NCBI GenBank assembly: GCA_903851195.1
Contig: CAINNJ010000038.1
Location: forward strand, 1-64,000
Direction: 5' to 3'
Origin: an uncultured Acidobacteriia bacterium
Lineage (GTDB): Bacteria > Acidobacteriota > Terriglobia > Bryobacterales > Bryobacteraceae
Length of the DNA stretch: 64,000 nt
Part shown: one piece after another, positions 45,320 through 58,050 of the stretch
How positions within the stretch are numbered: position 1 is the stretch's first letter
Layout: the number at the start of each line of letters is the position of its first letter
Notes under the pieces: generated by a model
Told to the model about the DNA's origin: nothing
What the model saw: only the letters and a program-made list of their open reading frames with translations
The model's database searches: none
Translations under genes and position numbers: made by a program

Positions 45320-47008
45320 TTAGAAGTTCGGCATAGAACCCGGCAGAGTGTACCGGATGTTGAAGTAGATGGTATTGTCGTGGGCGGCTTTCGGGGCGTT
45401 CGGAGCGACGTACCAGGGGCTGCGCTGCAGCCATTCGTACTGACCCATGAAGTTGACGGCGCCGTAGCGCGGGTTCTTCCACATGGTCTGGTTGAAGCCG
45501 AAGCTCAGTTCGTTGATGGCGCGGTTCTGGCCGTTGCCCGAACCCGTGAAGCCGTAACCGACCAGGCTCTTGCCGTTGGCGTCGAGCGCCGTGTTGCGGC
45601 CGGCGTAGATGGCGCCGTAGTAGGCATAGAGCAGGGTGTTGTTGATGGTCCATTCGACACCGTCCACCGTGCCGCCGGCATGGATCGGGCTGGGGCTGCC
45701 ATCGGCGCGCAGGATCACGTCCGGAACCTGACCGAAGAGGTAGCGGCCGCCGCCGTCGCTCCAGTAGTTGTTGGTGACCACGCGGAAGTTCTTCACCACT
45801 TCGAGGTTGGCGTTGAGGGAGACGCCGCCGCCGACTTTGCTGAAGTGCTGGTTGGTGGCGAGCGTGTAGGTCTTGAAGGTGCGTTCGATGCCGGCGACTT
45901 CGGCGTGCAGTTTGGCGCTGGGGTCAAACGCGACTTTGACGATGACGTCGGGAGCGAGGTTCGGGGTGCTCAGGTAGCTGCTGGAGGTATCGTCCAGCTG
46001 CGAACCGAGGTAGCCGGCCAGAGCCGAGGGAGGAGTAATCTTCGGACCGCCCGCCTGACCACCGGCGTACTGGTTGGGGTTCTCGAGCGAAACGCCCATG
46101 GTCACCGTCTTGTTCGGGTGATAGAGGACGCGAACGCCGGGCTGGCGGGTCCAGGTGAGGCCGGCCATGTAGTTGACGTCGACCACCTGAGAGTAGAACA
46201 GGTCGCCGGGCAGGGCGGAGATGCCTTTGCGGTTTGGGGTCAGCATGCTCCAGCTCTGGCCTCCCAGGAATTCCCACTGGCCTTTGCGAACGTCGATCCA
46301 GAAGAGGCGCAGGCGTGGTACGAAAGCGCCGTTGGTGACGCCGATGCCGTTGGAAGCGCTGGTACCCAGGAAGTCGAATTCGTTGTAACCAATGAAGTGA
46401 GTTCCCTTCCAGTCGCCGTCGGCACGGAAGCCGAGCCGGGAGTTCTGGGGGGTGAAGCGAAATTCGGAGAGGTTGCCGGGGACGCCGTTGTTGTACGGCA
46501 CGGAACCGAAGTTGCTGCCCAGGCTGGAGCCCGCGTTCTTATCGCGCCAGACGCTGGTCAGATCCATGAAGCCGACCGGGATGATGCAGGTGCTGCCGAG
46601 GCGGAGATAAGCCGGGACGGCGTTGGAATCCGGCGCCGCTTCACAGGGGTTCTTCGAAGCCGAAGCCGCGGGAGCCGCCTGGGGAGCCGGGAAAACCGGA
46701 ATCGCTTTGGCGGGAACCGGGATCATGGGGGCGACCGAAGCCACGCTGCCCAGGTTCGGGCGCAGGGACGACTGCGAGGCCTGTTCGATCAGTTTCTGCT
46801 GCTGTGCAATGGTCTGCTGCAGAGCATCGAGCTGTTTCTGTTGGGCCGCAAGCGCTGCCTGCAGCCGTGCAACCACTTCGTTTTGCGGTACGGGAGCGCT
46901 TGCTGCTTCCTCCGCGCCAAAAACCTGCGTGGTGGTGAGCAGGACCATAAAGGACGCTACCGCAGTGCGGGCGAACCTGTGTTTGTGTCTGTTGTGCTTG
47001 AATGTCAT
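45320..47008 (-). CDS. DcaP-like outer-membrane porin, probably phosphate-regulated
   Basis: About 562 residues from ATG 47008, with a long signal peptide (ARTAVASFMVLLTTTQVFGA). A short coiled coil follows (LQAALAAQQKQLDALQQTIA), then an Ala/Pro linker, and a barrel (RLGFRADGDWKGTHFIGYNE, PRLRLFWIDVRKGQWEFLGG) with a C-terminal aromatic residue. The coiled coil plus barrel design resembles DcaP trimeric porins and phosphate porins. It lies directly upstream of pstSCAB and behind a Pho-box-like element, so it probably brings phosphate or organophosphates across the outer membrane. Substrate specificity is inferred from context only. Confidence 0.8.
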   Translation of the reverse strand: MTFKHNRHKHRFARTAVASFMVLLTTTQVFGAEEAASAPVPQNEVVARLQAALAAQQKQLDALQQTIAQQQKLIEQASQSSLRPNLGSVASVAPMIPVPAKAIPVFPAPQAAPAASASKNPCEAAPDSNAVPAYLRLGSTCIIPVGFMDLTSVWRDKNAGSSLGSNFGSVPYNNGVPGNLSEFRFTPQNSRLGFRADGDWKGTHFIGYNEFDFLGTSASNGIGVTNGAFVPRLRLFWIDVRKGQWEFLGGQSWSMLTPNRKGISALPGDLFYSQVVDVNYMAGLTWTRQPGVRVLYHPNKTVTMGVSLENPNQYAGGQAGGPKITPPSALAGYLGSQLDDTSSSYLSTPNLAPDVIVKVAFDPSAKLHAEVAGIERTFKTYTLATNQHFSKVGGGVSLNANLEVVKNFRVVTNNYWSDGGGRYLFGQVPDVILRADGSPSPIHAGGTVDGVEWTINNTLLYAYYGAIYAGRNTALDANGKSLVGYGFTGSGNGQNRAINELSFGFNQTMWKNPRYGAVNFMGQYEWLQRSPWYVAPNAPKAAHDNTIYFNIRYTLPGSMPNF

Positions 47009-47094
47009 GGGTGAAAACCGGGATTCGCGCGCCTGATCGAGGAGACCAGGATCGCAAAGAATCCCTAGTTTAAGGGGTCTTCCGCGCACGGGCC

Positions 47095-47123
47095 ATGACA
47101 GAACTGTGAAACTTTCGTTACAG
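47095..47123 (-). promoter_or_regulatory. Pho-box-like element upstream of porin-pst
   Basis: On the minus strand three heptamers are phased exactly 11 bp apart: CTGTAAC, GTTTCAC and CTGTCAT. The PhoB consensus is CTGTCAT repeated every 11 bp; the matches are 5, 4 and 7 of 7. A possible -10 (TTAAACT, 47067-47073) follows 21 bp later, and the porin starts at 47008. Confidence 0.7.
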
Positions 47124-47127
47124 CGTA

Positions 47128-48204
47128 TTACTGAGGTGAAACAAGGGATATTCCCTCTCTGATTTCGTCCGTAGCCCGTTTGACAACGGCATCGCCCGCC
47201 TGCAGATCTCCCGTGATTTCAATGAGATCGCCATCGGAGATGCCTTTCCGCACATCCACCCACTGCGCGTGGCCATTCCGGTTGCGGACGACGAAAGTCC
47301 GTTCCGTGGTGGTCACGACGCTGGTCTTCGGGACGAAAAGAGCCGGATGCGCGCGGCGGACCGGCCATTTCACGGACGGGTACATGCCGGGAGCGAGAGA
47401 ATCGTCACGGTTCATCACGTCCACCTCGACGGCCATGGTGCGCGACTTGTTTTCCACCGTGTGCGCCAGACGGGCCACCGTGCCCGAGTAGGCGCGATCG
47501 GGAAAGGCGGGTACATGGAACGTAACGGACGCCCCGCGCGTGATGCCGCCGATATCGGTCTCCGGAACGAACACAACGAGACGCAGGCGGGAAAGCTGCT
47601 GCAGCGTTAAGAGCGGCGGATTCGACGGCGGCCCGGCGAGCGCGCCCGGATGGAGGAAGCGTTCGGTCACCACGCCGTCGAACGGTGCTGTAATGCGGAG
47701 GTACGCTTCGAGTTCCTTTTCGGCGTCCACACCCGCCTGCGCGGCGCGGCGGGACTGTTCGCGGGACTGCACCAGCGCCTTCGCGGCATCCACCATCTTT
47801 TCGGCCTGGATGATTTCGGTACCCGCGATTACGCCGGGCGTGGCGGCGGCCTGCTTCAGGTGTTCCAGCGTGCTTTGGGCGGCGGCGAGTTGCGCCTCGG
47901 CCTGGGCGCGGTCGGCTTCGGCGGCGTCCACGCGGGAGCGGGCTTCCGCGATTCGGGCCTTGATCTCGGGCGCGCTGAGTTCGGCGAGCACCTGCCCCTG
48001 CTTCACGACGCTGCCGCGGTCCACGGAGATGGTTTCGATGTACCCGCCGATGCGGGCATGAATCGCCACGCTCAGGTAGGGCAGAAACTCGCCGGGCAGG
48101 TCGATGGTGCGGGAGACCGGCTTCGAGACCACCGGGACAAGGTCGGTGGCGCACCACGCGGCCGGAACCAGAGACAGCGTCAGGAACAGGAGTTTACTTC
48201 GCAT
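47128..48204 (-). CDS. RND efflux periplasmic adaptor (membrane-fusion protein)
   Basis: A 358-residue adaptor with signal sequence (LLFLTLSLVPAAWC). The first lipoyl half is VAIHARIGGYIETISVDRGS, a coiled-coil hairpin follows (about residues 80-165), then YLRITAPFDGVVTERFLHPG, a beta-barrel and a membrane-proximal domain. It connects the RND pump to TolC. Its start lies 11 bp inside the end of the pump gene, so translation is coupled. The Pho-box-like element lies just beyond its stop, belonging to the next gene. Confidence 0.92.
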   Translation of the reverse strand: MRSKLLFLTLSLVPAAWCATDLVPVVSKPVSRTIDLPGEFLPYLSVAIHARIGGYIETISVDRGSVVKQGQVLAELSAPEIKARIAEARSRVDAAEADRAQAEAQLAAAQSTLEHLKQAAATPGVIAGTEIIQAEKMVDAAKALVQSREQSRRAAQAGVDAEKELEAYLRITAPFDGVVTERFLHPGALAGPPSNPPLLTLQQLSRLRLVVFVPETDIGGITRGASVTFHVPAFPDRAYSGTVARLAHTVENKSRTMAVEVDVMNRDDSLAPGMYPSVKWPVRRAHPALFVPKTSVVTTTERTFVVRNRNGHAQWVDVRKGISDGDLIEITGDLQAGDAVVKRATDEIREGISLVSPQ

Positions 48205-51200
48205 CGAAATACCGGCTTTCCGGGTCGAGAGGATTCAGGGACGGTGAGAAAGTGGACGCGTTCCGCTGCATGATGGCGTAGATGGACGGGAGAATCGTGA
48301 GGGTTGCAAACGTGGACACCAGCAGCCCGCCCACCACGGCGCGGCCGAGCGGCGCGGCCTGGGATCCGCCTTCCGCGACGCCGAGGGCGATGGGTATCAT
48401 GCCGGAGATCATGGCGGCGGCGGTCATGAGGATGGCGCGCACTCGTCCGGCGGCGCCCTCCGCGATGGCGTCGAAAACCGGCTTTCCTTCATGCCGGGCC
48501 TGTTCGGCGAAGGTGACCAGCAGGATGGAGTTCGCGACGGCGATCCCGATAGCCATGATGGCGCCGGTAAACGACTGGACGTTCAGCGTGGTGCCGGTGA
48601 ACAGCAGCATCCCGAGCACGCCACACAGCACCGCGGGCAGCGTCAGCAGGATCGCGAGCGCCAGCCGCAGCGACTGAAAATTCGCGGCCAGCAGCAGAAA
48701 GATCGCGAGCACGGCGATCAGCAGTCCGAGGCGGAGCCCTTCGATGGTCTGCGCGAGCGGCGGCACTTCGCCACGCTGTCGCACCGTGATGCCTTTGGGC
48801 GGCGCGCCGGCGTCGGCGACGGCCTTTGTCACCTGCGCGGACGCCTCGCCCAGACTCAGGCCGTGGATATTCGCGGTAAGGCTGACGATGTGCTGGCCGT
48901 TGTAGCGCTCGATCAACCCCGGCATGGTGCCTTCTTTCAGCACCGCCACGTCGGATAGCTCCGTTCCCGTGCGACCGGCCATCACCGGGATGCCGCCGAT
49001 CTGCTCTTTGCCCTGCATGCGGTTCTTCGGCAGTTCGATCTGGATCTGGAAGGCGTTGCCGGTGTTCGGATCGCGCCAGTAGTTGGGGTCCGTGAAGCGG
49101 GACGAAGAGGTCGCGGGGCCGACGGAGCGCACCACATCCGACATGGTGAGCCCGAACTGTCCGGCGCGGTCGCGACTAATCTCGATATCGAGCGTCGGAT
49201 ACTTCAGTTCCTGTGCCGTTTGCAGATCGCGAAGGAAAGGCAGCTTCGCCAGTTGCTGCTGCACTTTCACCGCGAATGCCGCGTCGTCCGCAATGCTCGC
49301 GCCCTGGACGGCGACTTCCACGGGAGTGGGCGAGCCGAAGCTCATCACCTGGGAGACGATATCGCCGGCTTCGAACGAAACCTGCACGCCGGGAAGCTGT
49401 TTGTGAAATGCCTGGCGGATCGCTTCGCGCAGTGACTCGCCATGAAGCGAACCAGGCAACCCGCCGGGCTTCAGCTCAAACTGAACGATGGCTTCCTGTG
49501 GCCCGCTGGTAAACAGATGAATCAGATTGACCGGGTAGCTGGGCGGCTGAATGCCGACGAAGTCGCTGGTGATGGCGACGTTTTGCGCGCCGGCCTGCTG
49601 CCGGACAATGTCCAGCCCGCGGAGGACGAGGCGTTCGGTCTCTTCGACGCGCGTGCCGGGCGCGGCGCGCAGACGGAGGCGATAGAGCGCGCTGCCGGAA
49701 TCGGGAAAAATCTCCGTGCCGAGGCGCGGCACAAACAGCCAGAGCACAACGCCGGAGGCCGCGAGATACACCAGCACCAGGGGCCAGCGGAACGTAATCA
49801 CGGCCTGCAGATATTTCGCATACGCGCCGCGCAGCAGGCCGAAGAGCCCTTCGCGTTCCTCATTCTGGTGCCGCTCTTTCATGAGCCATGTGGAGAACAC
49901 CGGCACCAGCGTGCTCGAAAGCAGATACGACGCGATCATGGCGAAACCCACGGCCATCGCGAGCGGCACGAACAACTGCCGTCCCACGCCCACCATAAAG
50001 AACGACGGCACGAACACGGCGAGGATGCAGAGCATGGAAAGCAGGCGCGCGATGGCGGTCCGCTTACAGGCATTGAGCACGGCCCGTGCGCGCGAGACGC
50101 CCGGCAGCATGGTGGTGTGGATGTTTTCGATCTCGACAGTTGCCTCGTCGACAAGCACGCCCACCGCAAGAGCGAGACCGCCCAGCGTCATGATATTGAG
50201 CGTCTGGCCGGTCGCCCAGAGCGCGGTGACGGCGCCCAGCAGCGCGAACGGAATGTTGGCGATCACGATCAGCGCGCTGCGCCAGTCCCGCAGGAAGAGC
50301 AGCACCATCAGCCCGGTGAGCGCGGCGCCCAGCAGTCCTTCGAACAGCAGGCCGCGCAGGGAGTTGGTCACGAAGGGCGACTGGTCGAATTCCAGCCGGA
50401 CGTCCACGTCGTCCGGAACCACTTTTTTGAAATCCGGCAGCGCGGCTTTGATGCGGCGGATCACGTCCACGGTGGACGCGTCGGCGCGCTTGGTCACCGG
50501 GATATAGACGCTTCGCTTGCCGTTCACGTGGGCGTAGGCCGTGACGATGTCGGTGCCGTTCTCGATCGTCGCGATGTCGCCCAGGCAGACGGACGGGCCG
50601 GATTGCGGATGAATCGGCGTCGCCAGCAGTTCCGGCAGGTTGCCGCCCAGCGCGGCGTTGGTGCGCGCGATGCGGTTCGTGACACCGGAGAAAACATTGC
50701 CGGAGGGGATGACGAGAGTCCCCTTGTTCACGGCCGCGATGGCTTCTTCGGGCGAGATCTGGTACTGGCGCAGCTTATCCGGATCGAGCGTGATCACAAT
50801 GGTGCGCTGGTTGCCGCCGAAGGGCGGCGGCGCGGAGACGCCGGGCAGCGTGGCGAACAGCGGGCGGACGCGGTTGAGAGCGATATCCTGCAGTTCACCG
50901 GCGGTCTTTGAAGGGCTGTTGAACACCAGCAAACCCACCGCGACACTGCCCGCGTCGAAACGGGTGATGAACGGCGGCACAGTGCCGGGCGGCATGAAGG
51001 CGCGGGCGCGGTTCACGTAACCGACCGTTTCCCCCATCGCCTGGCTCATGTCCGTGCCCTGGTGGAAGACCAGTTTCATGAGAGCCGCGCCCTGGATGCT
51101 CTTGCTCTCCACATGGTCGATGCCGGTGATGTAGAGGAAATGGTACTCGTAATAATAAGTTAAGTACCCTTCCATCTGGGCGGGGTCCATGCCGCCGTAA

Positions 51201-51349
51201 GGCTGCGCGACATAGATGGACGGATCGCCCACCTGCGGGAAGATGTCGACGGGCATGCGCTGCACGGCAAGAACGGAACAAAGCACCAGCGCGACCAGGG
51301 CGACGACTACCGTGACGGGCCGGTTGAGAGCTGCAAGAACAAGGCGCAT
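48194..51349 (-). CDS. RND efflux pump inner-membrane subunit (AcrB superfamily)
   Basis: A 1051-residue pump with twelve helices and two large periplasmic loops. The N-terminal VLAVQRMPVDIFPQVGDPSI and the pore region fit the family. In helix 4 the usual Asp-Asp proton pair appears as Asp-Glu (GVLVDEATVEIENIHTTM). The porter-domain GSVAVGLLVF differs from multidrug AcrB, so the substrate may be unusual. It is the middle gene of tolC-pump-adaptor and drives proton-coupled export across both membranes. The reason for lying beside phosphate genes is unknown. Confidence 0.93.
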   Translation of the reverse strand: MRLVLAALNRPVTVVVALVALVLCSVLAVQRMPVDIFPQVGDPSIYVAQPYGGMDPAQMEGYLTYYYEYHFLYITGIDHVESKSIQGAALMKLVFHQGTDMSQAMGETVGYVNRARAFMPPGTVPPFITRFDAGSVAVGLLVFNSPSKTAGELQDIALNRVRPLFATLPGVSAPPPFGGNQRTIVITLDPDKLRQYQISPEEAIAAVNKGTLVIPSGNVFSGVTNRIARTNAALGGNLPELLATPIHPQSGPSVCLGDIATIENGTDIVTAYAHVNGKRSVYIPVTKRADASTVDVIRRIKAALPDFKKVVPDDVDVRLEFDQSPFVTNSLRGLLFEGLLGAALTGLMVLLFLRDWRSALIVIANIPFALLGAVTALWATGQTLNIMTLGGLALAVGVLVDEATVEIENIHTTMLPGVSRARAVLNACKRTAIARLLSMLCILAVFVPSFFMVGVGRQLFVPLAMAVGFAMIASYLLSSTLVPVFSTWLMKERHQNEEREGLFGLLRGAYAKYLQAVITFRWPLVLVYLAASGVVLWLFVPRLGTEIFPDSGSALYRLRLRAAPGTRVEETERLVLRGLDIVRQQAGAQNVAITSDFVGIQPPSYPVNLIHLFTSGPQEAIVQFELKPGGLPGSLHGESLREAIRQAFHKQLPGVQVSFEAGDIVSQVMSFGSPTPVEVAVQGASIADDAAFAVKVQQQLAKLPFLRDLQTAQELKYPTLDIEISRDRAGQFGLTMSDVVRSVGPATSSSRFTDPNYWRDPNTGNAFQIQIELPKNRMQGKEQIGGIPVMAGRTGTELSDVAVLKEGTMPGLIERYNGQHIVSLTANIHGLSLGEASAQVTKAVADAGAPPKGITVRQRGEVPPLAQTIEGLRLGLLIAVLAIFLLLAANFQSLRLALAILLTLPAVLCGVLGMLLFTGTTLNVQSFTGAIMAIGIAVANSILLVTFAEQARHEGKPVFDAIAEGAAGRVRAILMTAAAMISGMIPIALGVAEGGSQAAPLGRAVVGGLLVSTFATLTILPSIYAIMQRNASTFSPSLNPLDPESRYFDAK

Positions 51350-51352
51350 GGA

Positions 51353-52735
51353 TTATTTACCCGCTTCCGCGAGAAAAGGCTGGATATCGCCGGCTGCGGC
51401 GGCGACGCCCAGCAGTGCCCGCCAGACGGTGAGCCGCGCGAGCGCCAGATCGATCTCCGTCTGTGTGAGCAGCCGCTGCGATTCCGCCACGTCGGACAGT
51501 GTGCCGAAACCCGCCTGGTAACGGGCGGTGGACTGCTTTGAAGCGGTCTCCGCCGCGCCGACCTGCACCGGCAGATTCGCGGCAACGCGGCGCGCGCCAT
51601 CGAGGGAGGCGACGGCGGCATTCCACTGCGCCTTCAAATCGACCGCGATCTGACGGGCGCGGGCCTGCTGCGCGCGGATTTCCGAAGCCTGCATGGCCTC
51701 CTTCGCTTCGATGGCCGGTTTGTCCATGGCCGGGAAACTGATGGTGAGGCCGAGCGCGTAGTTCTGCACGGTGGGCGCGAGGCCATTCACACCGCCCAGC
51801 AGAACGCCGTTCGTCTCCGCGCCGGTGCCGCGGGCGGAGACGGAGCCTTCCAGATAAAAATGCGGGAAATAGGAACGCTCCAGCACGCGCAACTGCGCGC
51901 GGGCCTGTTCGATCACCGCGTTCTGTTCCGCGGCGGCGGGATTCAAAGCCACGTTCAGAGCTTCCGGCTTTTGCTCGGGTGGCGGCTGCAGCAGCGCGCC
52001 GGCGGCGAGATCGATAGTTTCCGGCTCCCTGCCGACGAAGCGCGAAAGAGCCGCCCGCGCCACGTCCACGGCCTGCTGCGCCTGAATCCACTGAGTCCGG
52101 GCGGCGGCGAGTTCGGCCTCGGCGCGCGAGGCGTCCGCGCCGGGGCGAAGCTGCGCGTTCACCAGTGCGTTGGTCGTTTTCAGCAGCACCTCGGCGCGAT
52201 CCACGCCGCTTTGCGCGGCCCGCACGGTTTCGCGCGCGGCCGTCAGAGTAAGGCAGGCGTCCGCGGTGGCCACGGCCACTTCGAACTGCGTGCGCTTCAG
52301 CGTCGCCGTGGCCTGGGCGCGCCGTGACGCGGCACTTTCCACGGATGCCCGGCGCAGGCCGAAATCGAACGGCTCCCAACTCACCAGCGCGCCCACCGCG
52401 CTGCCCCAGGCGGAACCGAAATTGTTGGAACCGATCACGGGGCCGGAGAGAGACGGAATCACGGTCTGGGGCAGCTGCGGCAGCACCTGACCAAAAACAT
52501 TGTTGCGCGAACCGCGGTTGAGCTGCGCCAAAGTGTCTACGCGCGGCAGGTAGGCGGTCCGCGCCAGATCGATGCCGGCCGAAGCCGCACTAATCTGCTC
52601 CTGCGAGATCTGAACCGACGGATAATTCCGGAGCGCCGCTTCCACGGCCTGTTGCAGGGTCAGCGGCGCGGGGGATGAGGTTTGCGCACGCAGAGCCAGG
52701 GCCGCGAGCAGAGAGAGCGGGAAAAGAGGTTTCAC
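51353..52735 (-). CDS. TolC-family outer-membrane efflux channel
   Basis: A 460-residue protein with signal peptide (LFPLSLLAALALRAQ) and two copies of the helical TolC repeat (LTLQQAVEAALRNYPSVQIS near the start; QNAVIEQARAQLRVLERSYF in the middle). It forms the outer-membrane tunnel of the tripartite pump. The pump gene begins three bases after its stop, and phoU2 ends 11 bp upstream of its start, so phoU2-tolC-pump-adaptor look like one transcript. Confidence 0.92.
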   Translation of the reverse strand: MKPLFPLSLLAALALRAQTSSPAPLTLQQAVEAALRNYPSVQISQEQISAASAGIDLARTAYLPRVDTLAQLNRGSRNNVFGQVLPQLPQTVIPSLSGPVIGSNNFGSAWGSAVGALVSWEPFDFGLRRASVESAASRRAQATATLKRTQFEVAVATADACLTLTAARETVRAAQSGVDRAEVLLKTTNALVNAQLRPGADASRAEAELAAARTQWIQAQQAVDVARAALSRFVGREPETIDLAAGALLQPPPEQKPEALNVALNPAAAEQNAVIEQARAQLRVLERSYFPHFYLEGSVSARGTGAETNGVLLGGVNGLAPTVQNYALGLTISFPAMDKPAIEAKEAMQASEIRAQQARARQIAVDLKAQWNAAVASLDGARRVAANLPVQVGAAETASKQSTARYQAGFGTLSDVAESQRLLTQTEIDLALARLTVWRALLGVAAAAGDIQPFLAEAGK

Positions 52736-52746
52736 TATACTGTCAT

Positions 52747-53406
52747 TTAACTCAGATGATGGTGCCGCACGTCGACACCTTTGACCAGAAATAACACGTC
52801 CTGCGCGATGTTCGTGGCATGATCGGCGACGCGTTCCAGATTGTGCGCGATGAAGATCAGGTCGAACGCGGGACCGGGCGGCGCTTCGCCCGTCTCCATC
52901 AGTTCCAGCAGTTCCCGATAGATGGAATCTTTCAGGTCGTCCACCTCGTCGTCCGACATGACCACGTTTTGGGCGAGCGCGGCATCGCGCCGCACGAAGG
53001 CGTCTAGGCTCCGGCGCACCATGGCTTCCACGATTTTCGACATGTGCGGAATGTCGACCAGAGGGCGGAACGGCGGGCGTTTCAGCATGGAGAGCGACCG
53101 CTGCGCCAGGTTCACCGCGAGGTCGCCCATCCGTTCCAGATCGCTGTTGATCTTGATGGAGGCGGTGATGAACCGCAGGTCTCTCGCGACCGGCTGGTGC
53201 AGGGCGAGCAGACGCGTGGCGGATTCGTCGATATCGATATCGAGCTGATTAATGCGCCGCTCGTTGTCCCAAAGGCCGGCCATCAGCTTTTCGTCGCGCT
53301 CCACGAGCGACCGGATGGTGTTGTGAATGGAAGTTTCCACAAGGCCGCCCATCTCCAGAATTTTGTTCTGCAGATCGCCGAGTTCGTTGACGAAGGGCCT
53401 TATCAT
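52747..53406 (-). CDS. phoU: PhoU-family protein, copy 2
   Basis: A 219-residue PhoU with both helical repeats (LERMGDLAVNLAQRSLSML; NLERVADHATNIAQDVLFLV). It shares the same start pattern as copy 1 (FVNELGDLQNKILEMGGLVE) but is clearly diverged. Unusually, it is the first gene of an apparent operon with a TolC-RND-adaptor efflux pump instead of pst genes. It could modulate PhoR separately from copy 1, or link phosphate status to the pump. Confidence 0.9.
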   Translation of the reverse strand: MIRPFVNELGDLQNKILEMGGLVETSIHNTIRSLVERDEKLMAGLWDNERRINQLDIDIDESATRLLALHQPVARDLRFITASIKINSDLERMGDLAVNLAQRSLSMLKRPPFRPLVDIPHMSKIVEAMVRRSLDAFVRRDAALAQNVVMSDDEVDDLKDSIYRELLELMETGEAPPGPAFDLIFIAHNLERVADHATNIAQDVLFLVKGVDVRHHHLS

Positions 53407-53424
53407 CGCGGTTCAGGTACCTTC

Positions 53425-53473
53425 AAAAATAGCAGCAACCCGCAGCCCGTCCCGAATTGGTCCGGGCAGTTGC
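53425..53473 (-). terminator. Probable terminator after the DUF1501 gene
   Basis: On the minus strand, arms GCAACTGCCCG and CGGGCTGCGGGTTGC pair with a small bulge and are followed shortly by ATTTTT. It separates the DUF1501 unit from phoU2. Confidence 0.45.
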
Positions 53474-53498
53474 GCGCGAGGCCAAACGGGTCGGAGCT

Positions 53499-54917
53499 TC
53501 AGGCCAATAGCTGTTTCGCGACTTCGCCGTGCACGTCGGTCAGGCGGAACGGTCTGCCCTGGAATTTATAGGTGAGTTTGGTGTGGTCGAAGCCCAGTAA
53601 ATGCAGCATGGTCGCGTGCAGGTCGTGGACGTGAACCTTATCTTTCACCACATTGAAACCTAAGTCGTCGCTCTCGCCGATGGTGACGCCGCGCTTAATG
53701 CCGCCGCCCGCCATCCACATGGTGAAGGCGTTGGGATGGTGGTCGCGCCCGTCGTCCCCGCCCTGCACCATGGGCGTGCGGCCGAATTCCCCGCCCCAAA
53801 CGACCAGGGTATTTTCCAGCAAACCGCGCTGTTTCAGATCTTTCACCAGAGCGGCACAGGCCTTATCGGTGTCCTGGCAGTTGATTTTGATATCTTTCAC
53901 CAGCGCGGCATGCTGGTCCCACGCTTCGTGATAAAGCTGGACGAAACGCACGCCGCGCTCCACCAGCCGGCGGGCGAGCAGGCAGTTATTGGCGAAGGAG
54001 GGCTTGCCGGGCTCCGCGCCGTAGAGTTCCAGCGTTTCTTTCGATTCCTTCGTGATATCCATCAGTTCGGGCGCGCTCGACTGCATCCGGAACGCCATCT
54101 CGAAGGAGTTGATGCGGGTGGAGATCTCGGGGTCGCCGGTGACGCCCAGGTGCATCTGGTTCAGGCGGCTGATGGAATCGAGCGAGTCGCGCTGCAGTTC
54201 GGCATCCACGCCTTCGGGATTCGACAGGTAAAGCACGGGATCGCCCGAAGAGCGGAACTGAACGCCCTGGTAGACCGTGGGCAGGAAGCCGCTGCCCCAG
54301 CAGGAATTGCCGCCGCTCGGGCCTTTCTTGCCGGAACTGAAGACCACGAACGCGGGCAGGTTCTTCGATTCGCTGCCGAGCCCGTACGTCACCCACGCGC
54401 CCATGCTGGGACGGCCGAACTGCATGGTTCCCGTATTCATCAGCAACTGGCCCGGAGCGTGATTGAACGCGTCCGTAACCATCGATTTCACGATCGCGAT
54501 ATCGTCCACCACGGTGGAAAGGTGGGGCAGCAGATTCGTTAATTCCGCGCCCGACTGGCCGTATTTCTTAAATTCGAATTTCGGGCCCAGCAGCTTCGAG
54601 TTCGGGTTAATAAAGGCGGAACGATAGCCCTTCAGCAGCTCGGGCGGAGGCAGTGTGCCATCGAATTTCTTCAGCTCCGGCTTGTTATCGAAGAGTTCCA
54701 GATGGCTGGGCGCGCCGGCCATGAAGAGGAAAATCACGTTCTTCGCTTTGGCGGGAAACTGCGGCGGTTTGGGCGCGAGCAGATCCATCGGTGCAACCAT
54801 CGGCGCCGCGGCCTGCGCGGATTCGGCGAGCAGACTCTTCAGCGCCACGGCGCCGAGTCCGACTCCGCATTGTTCGAAAAACCAGCGTCGCGAGATGTGA
54901 GTGCCGGGCGAATTCAT
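53499..54917 (-). CDS. DUF1501-domain protein (Tat-exported, sulfatase-like fold)
   Basis: About 472 residues from ATG 54917, followed by a twin-arginine signal ([20 protein letters not shown]). DUF1501 features are [20 protein letters not shown]-like segments ([20 protein letters not shown]), [20 protein letters not shown] and [19 protein letters not shown]. The fold is related to alkaline phosphatase/sulfatase, but catalytic activity is not established. It lies two bases after the PSD1 gene, the standard pairing in Planctomycetes and Acidobacteria, where the two are thought to process polysaccharides or their breakdown products together. Confidence 0.92.
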   Translation of the reverse strand: MNSPGTHISRRWFFEQCGVGLGAVALKSLLAESAQAAAPMVAPMDLLAPKPPQFPAKAKNVIFLFMAGAPSHLELFDNKPELKKFDGTLPPPELLKGYRSAFINPNSKLLGPKFEFKKYGQSGAELTNLLPHLSTVVDDIAIVKSMVTDAFNHAPGQLLMNTGTMQFGRPSMGAWVTYGLGSESKNLPAFVVFSSGKKGPSGGNSCWGSGFLPTVYQGVQFRSSGDPVLYLSNPEGVDAELQRDSLDSISRLNQMHLGVTGDPEISTRINSFEMAFRMQSSAPELMDITKESKETLELYGAEPGKPSFANNCLLARRLVERGVRFVQLYHEAWDQHAALVKDIKINCQDTDKACAALVKDLKQRGLLENTLVVWGGEFGRTPMVQGGDDGRDHHPNAFTMWMAGGGIKRGVTIGESDDLGFNVVKDKVHVHDLHATMLHLLGFDHTKLTYKFQGRPFRLTDVHGEVAKQLLA

Positions 54918-54919
54918 GG

Positions 54920-58006
<3,087 letters not shown>

Positions 58007-58050
58007 GCGGCTTAGTAATACTTTATATCGGTTCGGCCAATCGCGGGGAC

